Below are positions 44,300-54,782 of a stretch of 64,000 bases of DNA, piece by piece. The translations under genes were made by a program, and so were the position numbers. Position 1 is the first letter of the stretch; each line of letters begins with the position of its first letter. The stretch comes from Marinomonas rhodophyticola (GTDB taxonomy: Bacteria; Pseudomonadota; Gammaproteobacteria; Pseudomonadales; Marinomonadaceae): positions 372,001 to 436,000 of the forward strand of contig NZ_JAPEUL010000004.1 of assembly GCF_026113935.1 (NCBI RefSeq), in the 5' to 3' direction. Below the pieces are notes generated by a model that was given only the letters and a program-made list of their open reading frames with translations, ran no database searches and was not told the origin of the DNA.

Positions 44300-45589
44300 T
44301 TGAGTCACGGTGTTGAGATGAGCCATTATGTGTTTTATGAAAATGTGACGGCTTGTGAAGAATGTGATTTTATCAATCCAATCCCACCTTTAAAGAGTGG
44401 CGAGCGTTTTCGCTGCCAACATTGTGGTCATATATTAGTGAGTGTGCATAGACACGCAGCTGGAAGAATTATCGCGGCTGGCTTGTCATCACTACTGATG
44501 TTGGCACTCGCAATGAGCTTTCCTTTCCTTGGCTTTTCTACGAATGGTATTGAACGTACGGTGACATTGTTTCACACCTTGAGCTTATTGCTTAGCCAAG
44601 GTCATTTGCTACTAGGGGCTATTATTAGCCTCGCTCTATTTGTTTTTCCATTAGTGTATCTCTTGTCTATTTTATTTCTGGTTTGGTCTTTTCAGCATAA
44701 GTATGTATTGAATTTTGCTCAGCGTTACTGTGTTCGTTGGGTTATTGTGATTCAACCATGGTTAATGGTGGATGTGTTTTTAGTGGGGATTTTGGTTGCG
44801 TTAGTGAAGATGAACAGCTTAGCGGATATTTCATTTGAACTGTCTTTTTGGGCTTTTTGTGGTTATGTCATCTTATTGCTTAAAACAGAGAGCTTGGTCG
44901 ATAAGCGATGGCTATGGAATAAAGTCGCTGGAAAAGCCAGTGATCAGCCTGTTGTAACAGGAACAGCGAGGGAACAGGGAGTGATAGGTTGTCATTTTTG
45001 TGGCGCTACTTTATCGGCACACAAACACCACTGTAATCGTTGTGGTCATTCTGTTTACAGCCGTCGTCCAAAGAGTTTGAGTTCCACGATGGCTTTGTTA
45101 GTGGCGTCTCTTATAATTTATATTCCTGCCAATGTGTTTCCCATTATGCAAACCACTTTTTTAGGGAATACTGAACCATCAACGATTATGGGTGGGGTGT
45201 TGCTGCTTTGGTCCTTAGGTTCTTATCCTGTTGCCTTGATTATTTTGCTTGCTAGTGTGGTGATTCCTCTGGCGAAAGTGCTGTCGTTAAGCTGGCTTTG
45301 TTGGCAGTGTCATTTTCCGAGCAAGCGGTTAACGGAACAAAAAATCAAGCTGTATCGTATTACTGAGTTTGTGGGGCGTTGGTCAATGATTGATGTGTTT
45401 GTGGTGGCCATTTTGACGAGTATGGTACAAATGGGCAATTTTATGTCGATTTTACCGGGGACTGCGGTGTTGTCCTTTACCGCGATGGTTGTTTTAACCA
45501 TGTTGGCAGCAATGACGTTTGATCCACGATTATTATGGGATAAAGATGAGGCACGCAGTGTGTCTTTTTCTGAGAGGAGAGAAGAGTGA
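44300..45589 (+). CDS. pqiA: Intermembrane transport protein PqiA
   Basis: Inner membrane component of the Pqi lipid transport system, 429 residues, with two repeated halves. Each half starts with a zinc ribbon (CEECDFINPIPPL..CQHCG at 18-46 and CHFCGATLSAHKHHCNRCG at 231-249) and has four membrane helices. The start is a TTG with TTGGAGTG upstream, or an ATG six codons later. pqiB overlaps it by 4 bases, the usual operon layout. Confidence 0.94.
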   Translation: MSHGVEMSHYVFYENVTACEECDFINPIPPLKSGERFRCQHCGHILVSVHRHAAGRIIAAGLSSLLMLALAMSFPFLGFSTNGIERTVTLFHTLSLLLSQGHLLLGAIISLALFVFPLVYLLSILFLVWSFQHKYVLNFAQRYCVRWVIVIQPWLMVDVFLVGILVALVKMNSLADISFELSFWAFCGYVILLLKTESLVDKRWLWNKVAGKASDQPVVTGTAREQGVIGCHFCGATLSAHKHHCNRCGHSVYSRRPKSLSSTMALLVASLIIYIPANVFPIMQTTFLGNTEPSTIMGGVLLLWSLGSYPVALIILLASVVIPLAKVLSLSWLCWQCHFPSKRLTEQKIKLYRITEFVGRWSMIDVFVVAILTSMVQMGNFMSILPGTAVLSFTAMVVLTMLAAMTFDPRLLWDKDEARSVSFSERREE

Positions 45590-47233
45590 GCGGGCCCATT
45601 AAGCAGATCGAGAATATGCGACAAGTTCGGTTTAATTCTATTTGGTTAGTGCCTTTGATCGCGCTTTTGGTAGCAGCTTGGATGCTCTATCAAAACTGGT
45701 CAACGCAAGGCCCTGTTATTACGCTGATTGCTTCAAATGCAGAAGGTTTGGAGATGGGTAAGACGAAGCTTAAATCCCGTAACGTAGACGTTGGAAGAGT
45801 GATTGATATTCGTCTTAGTGAAGATTATGAAAGTGCGGTTATTAAAGTGCGCATGAATCATGGTACTGAGCAAATGTTGCGTGATGATGCGAAATTTTGG
45901 GTCGTAAAACCTAGAATTGGTAAAGAAGGGGTGAGTGGTTTAGGGACCTTACTGTCGGGTGCTTATATTGATATGACGCCGGGAGTAAAAGGAAAGCAGC
46001 AAACGAACTTTACCATATTGAATCAGCCTCCACTGTCTACCGAAAACGAGGGTGTGCGTCTTATGTTATCGAGTACGGAAGGCTCTAAGTTAGATGTGGG
46101 TGCCTTGGTGCATTTTCGTGGTTACGAAGTGGGTTACGTCGAGAAAGTGGGTTTTGATTCAGATAAAGGCGCGATCACTTATCGTATTGTCATTCGCTCG
46201 CCCTATGATGCATTGATTAACAGCGACGTACAATTCTGGATGACACCAGGGCTTTCATTGAAGAGTTCGGCCAGTGGTTTTGAAGTTCGTCTTGATTCTT
46301 TAGAAACCTTTTTAGCGGGTGGCATTTCATTTGGTTTGCCCGTTGGCCGCCCACCCGGAGAACCCGTTGCCGACATGACACAGTTTCGTTTATTTTCGAG
46401 CAAAGAAAGCGCGAATAATAATGTTTACGATGAATTTATTAATTATGTCTTTTTGTTTGATAGCAATGTAAGTGGTTTGGTGCCAGGGGCGGCGGTGGAG
46501 TTTCGAGGTGTGCGAATTGGTACGGTGCTGGATGTGCCTTTTAATGGTATCTCAATGGATGCATTGACTTCTTTGGATACTCCCTTGGTTCCAGTTAGAG
46601 CCTCGTATTGAGCCTCAGCGTTTAAATGCGGCCAGTACTTCTGGGGCGTTGTCTTTGCAAAAATGGAATGAACTTATTGAAGAACGTATTAATAAAGGTT
46701 TACGTGCGTCATTGAAAATTGGCAACTATTTGAACGCAGCAAAAGTCATTAACATAGATTTTGTTGAGAACCCGTCACCAATAAAATGGAAAGAGTTTGA
46801 GGGATATCAGATTTTTCCGACTGCTCCTGATGCTTTTGCCAACATTGAAACCAAAGTTGTCACTATTTTGGATAATTTATCGCAACTGCCTTTAGACAGT
46901 ACGTTTAAGCAGCTTGGCCAAACCATGGAGGAAACGAATGAAACATTGCGTCAGTTGCAAGCACTGAGTAAAAGTGTCAAACAGTTGCTCGATAAATCAG
47001 AAACTCAGCAACTGCCTGCAGACTTGGTTGCCACTATTAATGAGTTAAATTTGACCTTACAAAGTTATCAGGCGAATGGTCAGATTGGTCGACCATTAAA
47101 GGAAAATATGGAGTCATTAGGGCGGGCATTAAATGAGTTGCAGCCTTTACTTCGTCAAGTGAGAGAGAACCCAAATACTCTGATATTTGATAGTAAGCCT
47201 CGTGTAGATGTACAACCAAAAGCCGCGAAATAG
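45586..47233 (+). CDS. pqiB: Intermembrane transport protein PqiB, MCE domains (frameshifted)
   Basis: Periplasm-spanning MCE protein that forms stacked rings between inner and outer membrane for lipid passage. One N-terminal helix (WLVPLIALLVAAWMLYQNW), then MCE domains: PVITLIASNAEGLEMGKTKL, EGVRLMLSSTEGSKLDVGA and FDSNVSGLVPGAAVEFRGVR, then a helical barrel to the C-terminus. The frame breaks at 46594-46597 (one extra or two missing bases); the second part starts RIEPQRLNAASTSGALSLQK. The repaired protein is about 549 residues, the normal size. Confidence 0.92.
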
Positions 47234-47245
47234 TGTAGGAATAAA

Positions 47246-47848
47246 ATGCATATGAGAATGGATAAGCGTGTTTTGTTGTTGCTGATACTGAGTTGGCTGT
47301 TAGCCGCTTGTGCTACACCGACAGTGCCCAGCAATGAATACTTGTTAATGGACAATGGGCTGGAAAAAAGCCAGCTTCAAGCGACGAAAGAAAAAGCGGT
47401 AAGGTTAATGCCCATTGTTGTTGCCCATTATTTGGCAGGTAATGAGATTGTTTTGGTCACCGAGCAAGGGGATGTGTTTCGTTCGCAGAATAACCTGTGG
47501 GCTGAGTCTTTATCGAGCCAATTAACTCGTTTGACTCAACAGCGCTTTGAGAAAGTGCTGCCCAATATTACATGGTTTGGTGGACAACGTTTGCCCGCTA
47601 GCGCGACAGCGTTACTGAACATAGAGGTGGATAATTTCTACGCGGATTTGAATGGCATTATTCATATATCTGGGCGTTGGCAAGTTATCTCGGCATTAGG
47701 TGAGTTATCCGCCTCGAACACGTTCAATGTTAAGACTGAACTGCAGTCAGACGGCTATAGCAGTATGGTGCAAGCACTATCAAGAAGTTGGTTTGACCAA
47801 GTGCTTAACCCAATGGTGCAAGAGATTGCTCGGGTCTTTAATGAATGA
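47246..47848 (+). CDS. pqiC: Outer membrane lipoprotein PqiC
   Basis: 200 residues: lipoprotein signal with LLAAC, then the ABC-type auxiliary lipoprotein fold (MPIVVAHYLAGNEIVLVTEQG). PqiC sits in the outer membrane and receives the PqiB tunnel. It follows pqiB by 12 bases. The exact start among Met 1, 3 or 5 is not settled. Confidence 0.88.
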   Translation: MHMRMDKRVLLLLILSWLLAACATPTVPSNEYLLMDNGLEKSQLQATKEKAVRLMPIVVAHYLAGNEIVLVTEQGDVFRSQNNLWAESLSSQLTRLTQQRFEKVLPNITWFGGQRLPASATALLNIEVDNFYADLNGIIHISGRWQVISALGELSASNTFNVKTELQSDGYSSMVQALSRSWFDQVLNPMVQEIARVFNE

Positions 47849-47854
47849 TTAAAC

Positions 47855-47888
47855 AAAAAGATGACGTGAACAAAGACGTCATCTTTTT
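47855..47888. terminator. Bidirectional terminator after pqiC
   Basis: AAAAAGATGACGT and ACGTCATCTTTTT around an 8-base loop, with A and T tracts. It serves pqiABC and the convergent methyltransferase gene. Confidence 0.9.
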
Positions 47889-47899
47889 GGATGATAGGC

Positions 47900-48813
47900 T
47901 TATTTTGTTTCGCAATACGCCGAAATAGCGGCAATGTGCTCTGGACCAATTCCACAGCAACCACCGATCAAGGTAGCACCGTCTTTTTGCCACTGTTTTA
48001 CCCAAGTTAGGTACGCTGGTGGGGTTAAGTCCGCACGGAGTTCGTCTAGACCGTCATTGGCCGTGGCATTTTTAGGTTGTGGTGGGAAGGCATTAGCATA
48101 GGCACCTATTTGTATTGATTGTGCATTTAATGATGCTAATGTTTTTTGCGTGACTTGAATGGCTTCGCCAATGATCTCGGGCTGGCTGCAGTTAAATAAA
48201 ATGGCACTTACACCGATGGCGTGCATAGCTTTTACCGCGTCTACTACCGTCTCGCCAGAGCGTAATAAGGGTTCGCTGGTTGGCTCTGAATCTTCAAGCG
48301 TAAAAGACGCCCAGAAAGGTTTTTTATCAGAGTCGATTTTATCAACAAGCGCTTTTACACGCGTTACTTCATCGATCAAACTTTGTGTTTCAGATAACCA
48401 AAGATCCACATAAGGGTTTAGGGATTCGATTAATGGCACAGCGAGTTCTTCAACACGGTCAGCTTGATAAAGATCTGCACGATAGGAACCAAACAAAGGG
48501 GCAAGTGAGTCCCGCAACTTTGGTATCTGTACCGCTTTCATCGGCGGCTTCACGGGCGACCTTTCCAGACAAGATGGCGAGCCTCTTTGCCGCGTTCCTT
48601 GAAGACTTTTTCACCGATGTGAAAAGGAACGAGCGCATAGCTGTTTGTTGTAATAACGCGTGAGCCACTATTAATATAAGACTGATGTACTGCTTTCACT
48701 ATGCTTGGCGCTTCCATCATAGCCAAAGCTGACCATTCTGGTTGTTTAAAAGGTGCACCACGGCGCTCAAGCTCTCGGCCCATGCCGCCATCAAGAATGG
48801 TGAATGAAGTCAT
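47900..48813 (-). CDS. Homocysteine S-methyltransferase family protein (two frameshifts)
   Basis: Zinc enzyme that moves a methyl group from S-methylmethionine or a like donor to homocysteine. The N-terminus reads MTSFTILDGGMGRELERRGAPF; an extra base near 48582 and another near 48510 split the chain, with the middle part LAILSGKVAREAADESGTDTKVAG between them, and the main part continues LAPLFGSYRADLYQADRVEE. Zinc ligands are in FNCSQPE and LIGGCCGIGPEHI. Repaired length is about 304 residues, right for MmuM-type enzymes. Confidence 0.82.
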
Positions 48814-48926
48814 AAAAATCCTATCCTATTTTAGAGTGTGACGTGATTTTAGACGGATTTTTTAACTATTCAATGCAAATTGGCATAAGGATAGTAATTG
48901 AAATACCAGTAAGGTTTTGTCACGGG

Positions 48927-49767
48927 TTAGTTTTTACCAAGGAACGCGTTCATATGCTTGAAAACGTCCATGGGGCGAGTCATATGTAAACAATGCCCTT
49001 TCGCTTCTATGATTTTCAGTTCGGCGTTTTGTAAATGACGCTGTGTATATTCTCCGACGCATATCGCAACCAAGGAGTCTTCTGAGCTTTGTAAGATGAG
49101 ACAGGGATGGCCTATTTCAGGGAGTATGTTTCGATAGTCAGAAAAAAAGTGGCCCGTGCAAAAGGTCTAGAATAGGTGACATCGGTCGAGCAAAAACTGT
49201 TGAGCAATTCATGTACTAATACTTCGTTCTTATCTTTGCCTGGCCCAATTGGTGACAAGTCAGTGCCCATAACAATGGGCGCTAAATAGTTCCCCCAGCC
49301 AATGTAATCTTTGTTCATCAATTGCATGAGCTGCTCTAAGTCTTGCTTATCAAAACCCCCTTGGTATTCTGTTCCAATGTTTAAAAAACAAGGAGAAGGG
49401 CAAACGGCGATTAAATGGGAAAAAGCTCAGAACGTTGCGTGGCAACAATCCAGCCTATGGTGCAGCTAACAGAATGACCAACAAAAATGATGTCTTTAAG
49501 ATTCAGAGCGTCACAGATCTCAATAATATCGAGAGCGTAACCTTCTAAATGCTCATAGCGGTCTTTTTGGTAGGCTGAAAAATCAGAATTACCGCACCCA
49601 ACGTAATCAAATAGGACGACTTGGTAGGTTTCTTCTAAATATGGAAGTATGAAGCGCCACAAGTTTTGATTGCAGCCAAAACCGTGTGCCAGCATCACGG
49701 TTTTCTCACCCTTACCAGAAATCTTGACATTATTACGTTGTAGGATGCAGTTTGATTCAGGTGGCAT
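48927..49767 (-). CDS. RsbQ-like alpha/beta hydrolase (two frameshifts)
   Basis: Serine hydrolase of the RsbQ group, about 280 residues when repaired. Conserved parts: NNVKISGKGEKTVMLAHGFG, VVLFDYVGCGNSDFSAYQ, IIFVGHSVSCTIGW with the nucleophile, then after one missing base in the A run at 49420-49424 LIAVCPSPCFLN and MNKDYIGWGNYLAPIVMG, and after a second missing base in the run at 49142-49148 DYRNILPEIGHPCLILQ with the catalytic Asp and EAKGHCLHMTRP with the His. In Bacillus RsbQ acts with the PAS protein RsbP in stress signalling; here no such partner is adjacent. Confidence 0.82.
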
Positions 49768-49902
49768 TAAGGTGCTTCTTCCTATTCAGCAAGTAGTAAA
49801 ATACGCAAAACATGACATTCAATCGAATGCCATAACAATATTTTATAATAGTTTGTTATGGCTTTTTATGATCTAGGGCAAGGTTTACAGAAACAGAACC
49901 AA

Positions 49903-49929
49903 TAAAAAGGCCAGCATTGGGCTGGCCTT
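49903..49929 (-). terminator. Terminator after the Na+/H+ antiporter gene
   Basis: AAGGCCAGC with complement GCTGGCCTT around a 5-base loop, followed on the minus strand by five T. It lies 27 bases past the antiporter stop. Confidence 0.85.
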
Positions 49930-49955
49930 ATGACGGTTACCCTGTAGGCATGAAG

Positions 49956-51242
49956 CTATTTTGTTTTTTCTTTCGCGGCTATGATGCTTTTTTGTATCAA
50001 AGGTGAAATAGTGAGGCCTTGCACAATGATTGAGAATATCACCACGACATAGGTAATAATAACGATGACGTCGTGTAGATCCATACCTTCAATCATCATT
50101 TTATTGGTTGGAATAGCCGCTGCCATCGCCAGAGCCAAACCGCCTCGTAAACCACCCCAAGTTAAAATCTTCACGGAGTGTTTATCATATTCACGATAGC
50201 GTTTGAAAATTAGGTATGGGCTGCCAACACTAATAAAACGGGCAAGTAGAACGACTGGTACCATAACCAAGCCTAAACCGATAATTTCCCATGTCAAAGG
50301 CATAGTTACGATCAACATGCCTATGATTAGGAAAAGTAGAGCATTTAAAAAGCTGTCGGTCGCATGCCAAAAATCTTTTACATAACGGGTTCCATCTGGT
50401 CCACTGCGTTTAGACGCTTTTGCTCGTGTAATATTGCCAAGTAGGATGCCGCTGGTCACCATGGCAAGAGCACCAGATATTTCCCAGATATTTGCCAAAG
50501 CGAAGCCAGCTGAAGGAATAGTGAGAGTTACGAGTAAACGAGTGTTTATGTCTTTGCAGTTGATAATCACAAAGTGACCCACAAGAGCGATAGCAAGACC
50601 AAACACGATACCGCCAATGGCGTCGATTAAAAATAGCTCGGCGACTTCTTGAAAGCTGGCTTCTGTACCGTAGAAAGCCACGGCAAAGATAGTGGTAAAA
50701 ATCACTAAGCCAACACCGTCATTAAACAGAGACTCTCCTTCAACCTGAATTGAGATACCTTGTGGTGCGCTCATTTGTTTGATAATCGCTAACACTGCAA
50801 TCGGGTCAGTCGGGCTAATCAAAGCACCAAATAGTAAGCAGTATATAAGTGGTACTGGGAAGTTGAGCAGAGCAAACACGTAATAACTTAGATAACCGAC
50901 AATAAAAGTAGAGGCTAACGTAGAGAATAACACCAAAATAGTGATTTCCCAGCGTTGTCTTTTTAACGCCGCAAGGTCAATCTCTAATGCTCCTGCAAAT
51001 AATAAAAAGCCTAACATGCCTTTTAGAAGTAGCTGATTAAAGTCTATGTCGGAAACCACTTGTGTGATGAAAACCGCTGTTTCGTCACCGAGCATTTTGA
51101 CCGCAAGAATCAGCAGTAAAGAGATAACAACGGAGCCTGTAGTGATGGCAATTGTTGTTTGCATTTTGAGTATATATTGGTTGGTAAAAGCGATGAAAAC
51201 CGCTAGTGCCGAGAGGAAGCAGATGAGATACCAAGCGTTCAT
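49956..51242 (-). CDS. Na+/H+ antiporter, CPA1 (NhaP) type
   Basis: 428-residue inner membrane antiporter with about 12 helices that keeps sodium and pH balance, in keeping with a marine bacterium. The CPA1 signature residues are visible in LLFGALISPTDPIAVLAI (DP motif) and EGESLFNDGVGLVIFTT (ND motif), and WGGLRGGLALAMAAAIP near 370 is typical. The 358-base gap upstream separates it from the divergent esterase gene. Confidence 0.92.
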   Translation of the reverse strand: MNAWYLICFLSALAVFIAFTNQYILKMQTTIAITTGSVVISLLLILAVKMLGDETAVFITQVVSDIDFNQLLLKGMLGFLLFAGALEIDLAALKRQRWEITILVLFSTLASTFIVGYLSYYVFALLNFPVPLIYCLLFGALISPTDPIAVLAIIKQMSAPQGISIQVEGESLFNDGVGLVIFTTIFAVAFYGTEASFQEVAELFLIDAIGGIVFGLAIALVGHFVIINCKDINTRLLVTLTIPSAGFALANIWEISGALAMVTSGILLGNITRAKASKRSGPDGTRYVKDFWHATDSFLNALLFLIIGMLIVTMPLTWEIIGLGLVMVPVVLLARFISVGSPYLIFKRYREYDKHSVKILTWGGLRGGLALAMAAAIPTNKMMIEGMDLHDVIVIITYVVVIFSIIVQGLTISPLIQKSIIAAKEKTK

Positions 51243-51601
51243 TTGAGAACCTTAACATTATCAATAGGATTGAAAACCATAAAAGGGCGCACGGGGGATG
51301 CTGGGGCAGTATGTTATCCCTAGAATTTGTCTCTGTCACTGCTTCGCTGTACAAAAAGTAGCCCTAAATAGAGCGATTTTTCACAAAATAGGAAATTTTA
51401 TTTCAAAACGCAGCTTTCAAGTACATTTTATGGTTTTTTATGTAGGAAAATTACAACATTAAACCCTTTAATTTGTGCATTTTTTGAATGCTTTGAGCAA
51501 AAAAAATGATGTCGTTTTGGTGTCGCTTTCTTATACTCTGTTGTGGTGGAAAACAATAAAGTAGTAAAACAATAATTATTAAAACTATAAGGAAGTGAAC
51601 C
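51243..51601. other. Divergent promoter region of the antiporter and esterase genes
   Basis: AT-rich, no gene. AAGGAAGTGAACC before 51602 is the esterase ribosome site. No operator could be named. Confidence 0.5.
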
Positions 51602-53338
51602 ATGCATCCGTTTTTATGTAAACCAAGCGTATTGGCTCTCGCTCTTGGCGGTCTGACTGTTTATAGTGGTACCACTAATGCAGCATCTGCAGCGCATATC
51701 CCATCGTTGAGTGAAGCAACGTCCTCCGTTCTAGCGACTCGTTGTGAAGGTTTTTCTTCACTTTTGGTTGCGAAAGATACCGTAATAGATTCTGTTGAAA
51801 CCGTACTTAAAGGCGCATTGAAACAAGGCGATACTGATATTGAAGAGCATTGTTTAGTGAAAGGTAAAATGCATGAGCGAATCGGTGAGATTGATGGTAA
51901 GCCATATGCAATTGGGTTTGAGTTACGTTTACCGAAAGTCTGGAATGGGCGATTCTTATACCAAGCAAACGGTGGTTTAGATGGTGCTGTTAGAACCGCT
52001 GATGGCGCATTAGGTGGCGGTCCGTTAACGGGCGCCTTGTTGCAAGGTTTTGCGGTAATTAGTTCCGATGCGGGTCATGATAAACCGCTGCCGACATTTG
52101 CTTATGATCCACAAGCACGGCTTGATTATGGTTATCAGGCTGTGGCGAAGTTAACGCCGATGGCAAAAACGGTCATTAACCAAGTTTACGGCAAAGGGCC
52201 AGACCGTAGTTATTTTGCGGGTTGCTCGAATGGTGGTCGACACGCCATGATTGCAGCAACACGATATGCTGATGAATATGATGGTATTTTAGTGGGAGCG
52301 CCAGGCTATCGTTTACCACTTGCCGCGGTAGCTAGTATTGCAGGAGCGCATGTCTATGCTTCGATCCCAAATACCAATAAAGCTGATTTGCAAACTGCTT
52401 TTACACCGACTGAACGTGCCACCGTTTCAAACGCTATTTTGGCTAAATGTGATGCACTTGACGGTCTTAAAGATGACATGATTCAAGACTATAAGGCTTG
52501 TCAAACGGCTTTTAGTATTCAAACCGACGTGGCAACCTGTCAGGTAGATCGTGATGGAACTTGCCTTACTCAGCCACAAAAAGATGCCATAGATAGTATT
52601 TTTAAAGGGGTGACTACGAGTAAGGGTAAGCGTGTCTATTCCTCTTTTCCATATGATGCCGGTATCAATAATAGAGACCAATTGGTTTGGGAATATTCGT
52701 CACCCATTGAGCGAGATTCAGGGGCGGTAGCCATGATTTTTAATACGCCGCCAGTTGAATTAAAAGACTACAGTATTCGCAATTTCAATGGCGCGGATTT
52801 TGTTTGGAATGCCAATATTGACGACTTAGTGGCAAAAGTAAATGCAACAACAGCGGTTTATAAGGAATCTGCGATGTCTTTTATGACACCGCCTGCACCA
52901 GAAGATATGTCTGCTTTGCGAAACAAGGGCGGCAAAATTATGGTGTATCACGGTGTGTCCGATGCTATTTTTTCTGTGCAGGACACCGAAGCTTGGTATC
53001 AGGCGTTAGATGTCGAAAATAATGGGCAGGCTGGCGATTTTGCTCAATTTTATCCAGTGCCTGGTATGGGCCATTGCCGCGGCGGACAGTCTACAGATCA
53101 ATTTGACATGCTGACGCCTTTAGTGGCTTGGGTTGAAAAAGGGGAGAAACCTAAAGAAGTGATTGCCACAGCACGTGGGGTAGGAAACCCTGGTGGCGTT
53201 AATGAAGAACTGCCAGCTTCTTGGAGTGCAACGCGAACTCGTCCTTTGTGTCCTTATCCTAGTATAGCGATCTATGATGGTAAGGGGGACGTAGAAAGTG
53301 CGAAAAGCTTTGTATGTGAGGTTCCTCAAAGCATGTAG
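51602..53338 (+). CDS. Tannase/feruloyl esterase family protein, secreted
   Basis: 578-residue secreted hydrolase with a signal peptide (ALALGGLTVYSGTTNA, cleaved near residue 27). Catalytic residues are visible: the nucleophile in YFAGCSNGGRHAM (about 206), the Asp in YHGVSDAIFS (about 455) and the His in PGMGHCRGG (about 491), joined by the family disulfide near the active site. Such enzymes split tannins, feruloyl esters or related aromatic esters, so plant or algal matter may be a source. A terminator follows. Confidence 0.9.
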   Translation: MHPFLCKPSVLALALGGLTVYSGTTNAASAAHIPSLSEATSSVLATRCEGFSSLLVAKDTVIDSVETVLKGALKQGDTDIEEHCLVKGKMHERIGEIDGKPYAIGFELRLPKVWNGRFLYQANGGLDGAVRTADGALGGGPLTGALLQGFAVISSDAGHDKPLPTFAYDPQARLDYGYQAVAKLTPMAKTVINQVYGKGPDRSYFAGCSNGGRHAMIAATRYADEYDGILVGAPGYRLPLAAVASIAGAHVYASIPNTNKADLQTAFTPTERATVSNAILAKCDALDGLKDDMIQDYKACQTAFSIQTDVATCQVDRDGTCLTQPQKDAIDSIFKGVTTSKGKRVYSSFPYDAGINNRDQLVWEYSSPIERDSGAVAMIFNTPPVELKDYSIRNFNGADFVWNANIDDLVAKVNATTAVYKESAMSFMTPPAPEDMSALRNKGGKIMVYHGVSDAIFSVQDTEAWYQALDVENNGQAGDFAQFYPVPGMGHCRGGQSTDQFDMLTPLVAWVEKGEKPKEVIATARGVGNPGGVNEELPASWSATRTRPLCPYPSIAIYDGKGDVESAKSFVCEVPQSM

Positions 53339-53378
53339 TAATGTGTTTTCTTAGATCGTTATATGAATTTTTAGACAG

Positions 53379-53414
53379 AAAGACTTGCTTATAAACATAG
53401 GCAGGTCTTTTTTA
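53379..53414 (+). terminator. Terminator after the esterase gene
   Basis: AAAGACTTGC pairs with GCAGGTCTTT (one G-T pair) across a 12-base loop, followed by a T tract. Confidence 0.7.
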
Positions 53415-53596
53415 TTTAGACACTCAGCTTGTTATGATGTAGAGCTTTTAATCAGTAGCAATGGCATCTCTTTTTTTATAGATTGTAAATTCCTTTCATT
53501 TCTTCAAAAAACTTCGTTTTTTTAGTCGTAATTTACTTACAAAACCTAACCAATCGGTTTGTTACAGATGAAGCAAAAGCGCAAGGGGAGTATAAT

Positions 53597-53692
53597 ATGC
53601 CGCATTTACACTATATGAGATCTTTGCACGACTACTGCTCTCGTCAATACTTTGTTAAAAACAATCCCGAAATGCTCATTTATACGCCATGA
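53597..53692 (+). CDS. Possible 31-residue small protein or leader peptide
   Basis: ATG at 53597 with AAGGGGAG 7 bases in front, giving MPHLHYMRSLHDYCSRQYFV and a short remainder ending in TP. It lies in the 500-base gap between the esterase and the next gene. A strong ribosome site with a short aromatic-rich product could mark a leader peptide, but chance is not excluded. Confidence 0.35.
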   Translation: MPHLHYMRSLHDYCSRQYFVKNNPEMLIYTP

Positions 53693-53841
53693 GTATGGCT
53701 TTAGTGTCCTGCGACGCCATATCACTTATCTCCATGTAAGTGTTCGCTTTGTTGTTTGTTTTTGCCTCGTTTTGGTTTTGCTTGTGACAGCGTGAAAGGT
53801 ACTCAATATGACATTTAGTGACATCTTTTAGGAGTATATTT

Positions 53842-54705
53842 ATGGCAACACCTTCCCAGCACGATTTGCGTAATGATTTTCGAGCATTACTAGCAAGCGG
53901 TAAATGTTACTACACTGCTTCGACATTCGATCCTATGTCGGCTCGTATTGCAGCAGATCTTGGCTTTGAAGTAGGGATTTTAGGTGGCTCTGTTGCATCT
54001 TTGCAGGTTTTAGCTGCACCAGATTTTGCTTTGATTACGTTAAGTGAATTTACTGAGCAAGCCACTCGAATTGGTCGTGTTGCCCGTTTGCCAATCATTG
54101 CCGATGCGGATCACGGTTATGGTAATGCGCTGAACGTGATGCGAACTATTGTGGAACTGGAGCGTGCTGGCGTAGCAGCATTGACTATAGAAGACACTTT
54201 GTTGCCAGCAAAATATGGTCATAAATCGACAGACTTGATTCCAGTAGAAGAGGCTGTTGGTAAATTAAAAGCGGCGTTAGAAGCGCGTATTGATCCGATT
54301 ATGAGTATCATTGCGCGCACGAATGCAGGTCAGTTGACGACGGAAGAAACCATTGCGCGTGTTAAGGCGTATCAAGCCGTTGGTGTTGATGGTATCTGTA
54401 TGGTGGGTATTCGTGACTTTGCGCATCTAGAAGAAATTAGCCAGCATATTTCTATTCCAATTATGTTGGTGGCTTACGACAACCCGGAATTGCGTGATCG
54501 CGAACGTTTAGCCGCCAATGGCGTGCGTATTGTAGTCAATGGTCACGCTGCATATTTTGCGGCGATTAAAGCGACCTACGATTGCCTGCGTGAACAGCGC
54601 GGTATTGCTGAAGGGACCTTGAATGCTTCTGAGCTTTCCACGCGTTATTCTACACTAGAAGAAAACCGTGTATGGGCGAATAAGTATATGGATGTTCAAG
54701 AGTAA
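53842..54705 (+). CDS. Isocitrate lyase/PEP mutase superfamily protein, probable oxaloacetate decarboxylase
   Basis: 287 residues with the PEP-mutase barrel. Motifs: [20 protein letters not shown] near 25, [17 protein letters not shown] (metal-binding Asp residues) near 89, [14 protein letters not shown] near 115 and [16 protein letters not shown] near 158. This matches the Pseudomonas PA4872-type proteins, which decarboxylate oxaloacetate, better than methylisocitrate lyase (the family KRCGH loop is absent). The ATG at 53842 has AGGAG 9 bases upstream; an earlier TG start is not favoured. Confidence 0.85.
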   Translation: MATPSQHDLRNDFRALLASGKCYYTASTFDPMSARIAADLGFEVGILGGSVASLQVLAAPDFALITLSEFTEQATRIGRVARLPIIADADHGYGNALNVMRTIVELERAGVAALTIEDTLLPAKYGHKSTDLIPVEEAVGKLKAALEARIDPIMSIIARTNAGQLTTEETIARVKAYQAVGVDGICMVGIRDFAHLEEISQHISIPIMLVAYDNPELRDRERLAANGVRIVVNGHAAYFAAIKATYDCLREQRGIAEGTLNASELSTRYSTLEENRVWANKYMDVQE

Positions 54706-54732
54706 TTTCTTCTATTCATCGATAGTTAAAAC

Positions 54733-54760
54733 AAAAAAGCCAACGTCTGTTGGCTTTTTT
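54733..54760. terminator. Bidirectional terminator
   Basis: AAAAAAGCCAAC and GTTGGCTTTTTT around a 4-base loop; serves the decarboxylase-like gene and the convergent ParA-like gene. Confidence 0.92.
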
Positions 54761-54782
54761 GTGATACTCAAACCGATAACTA

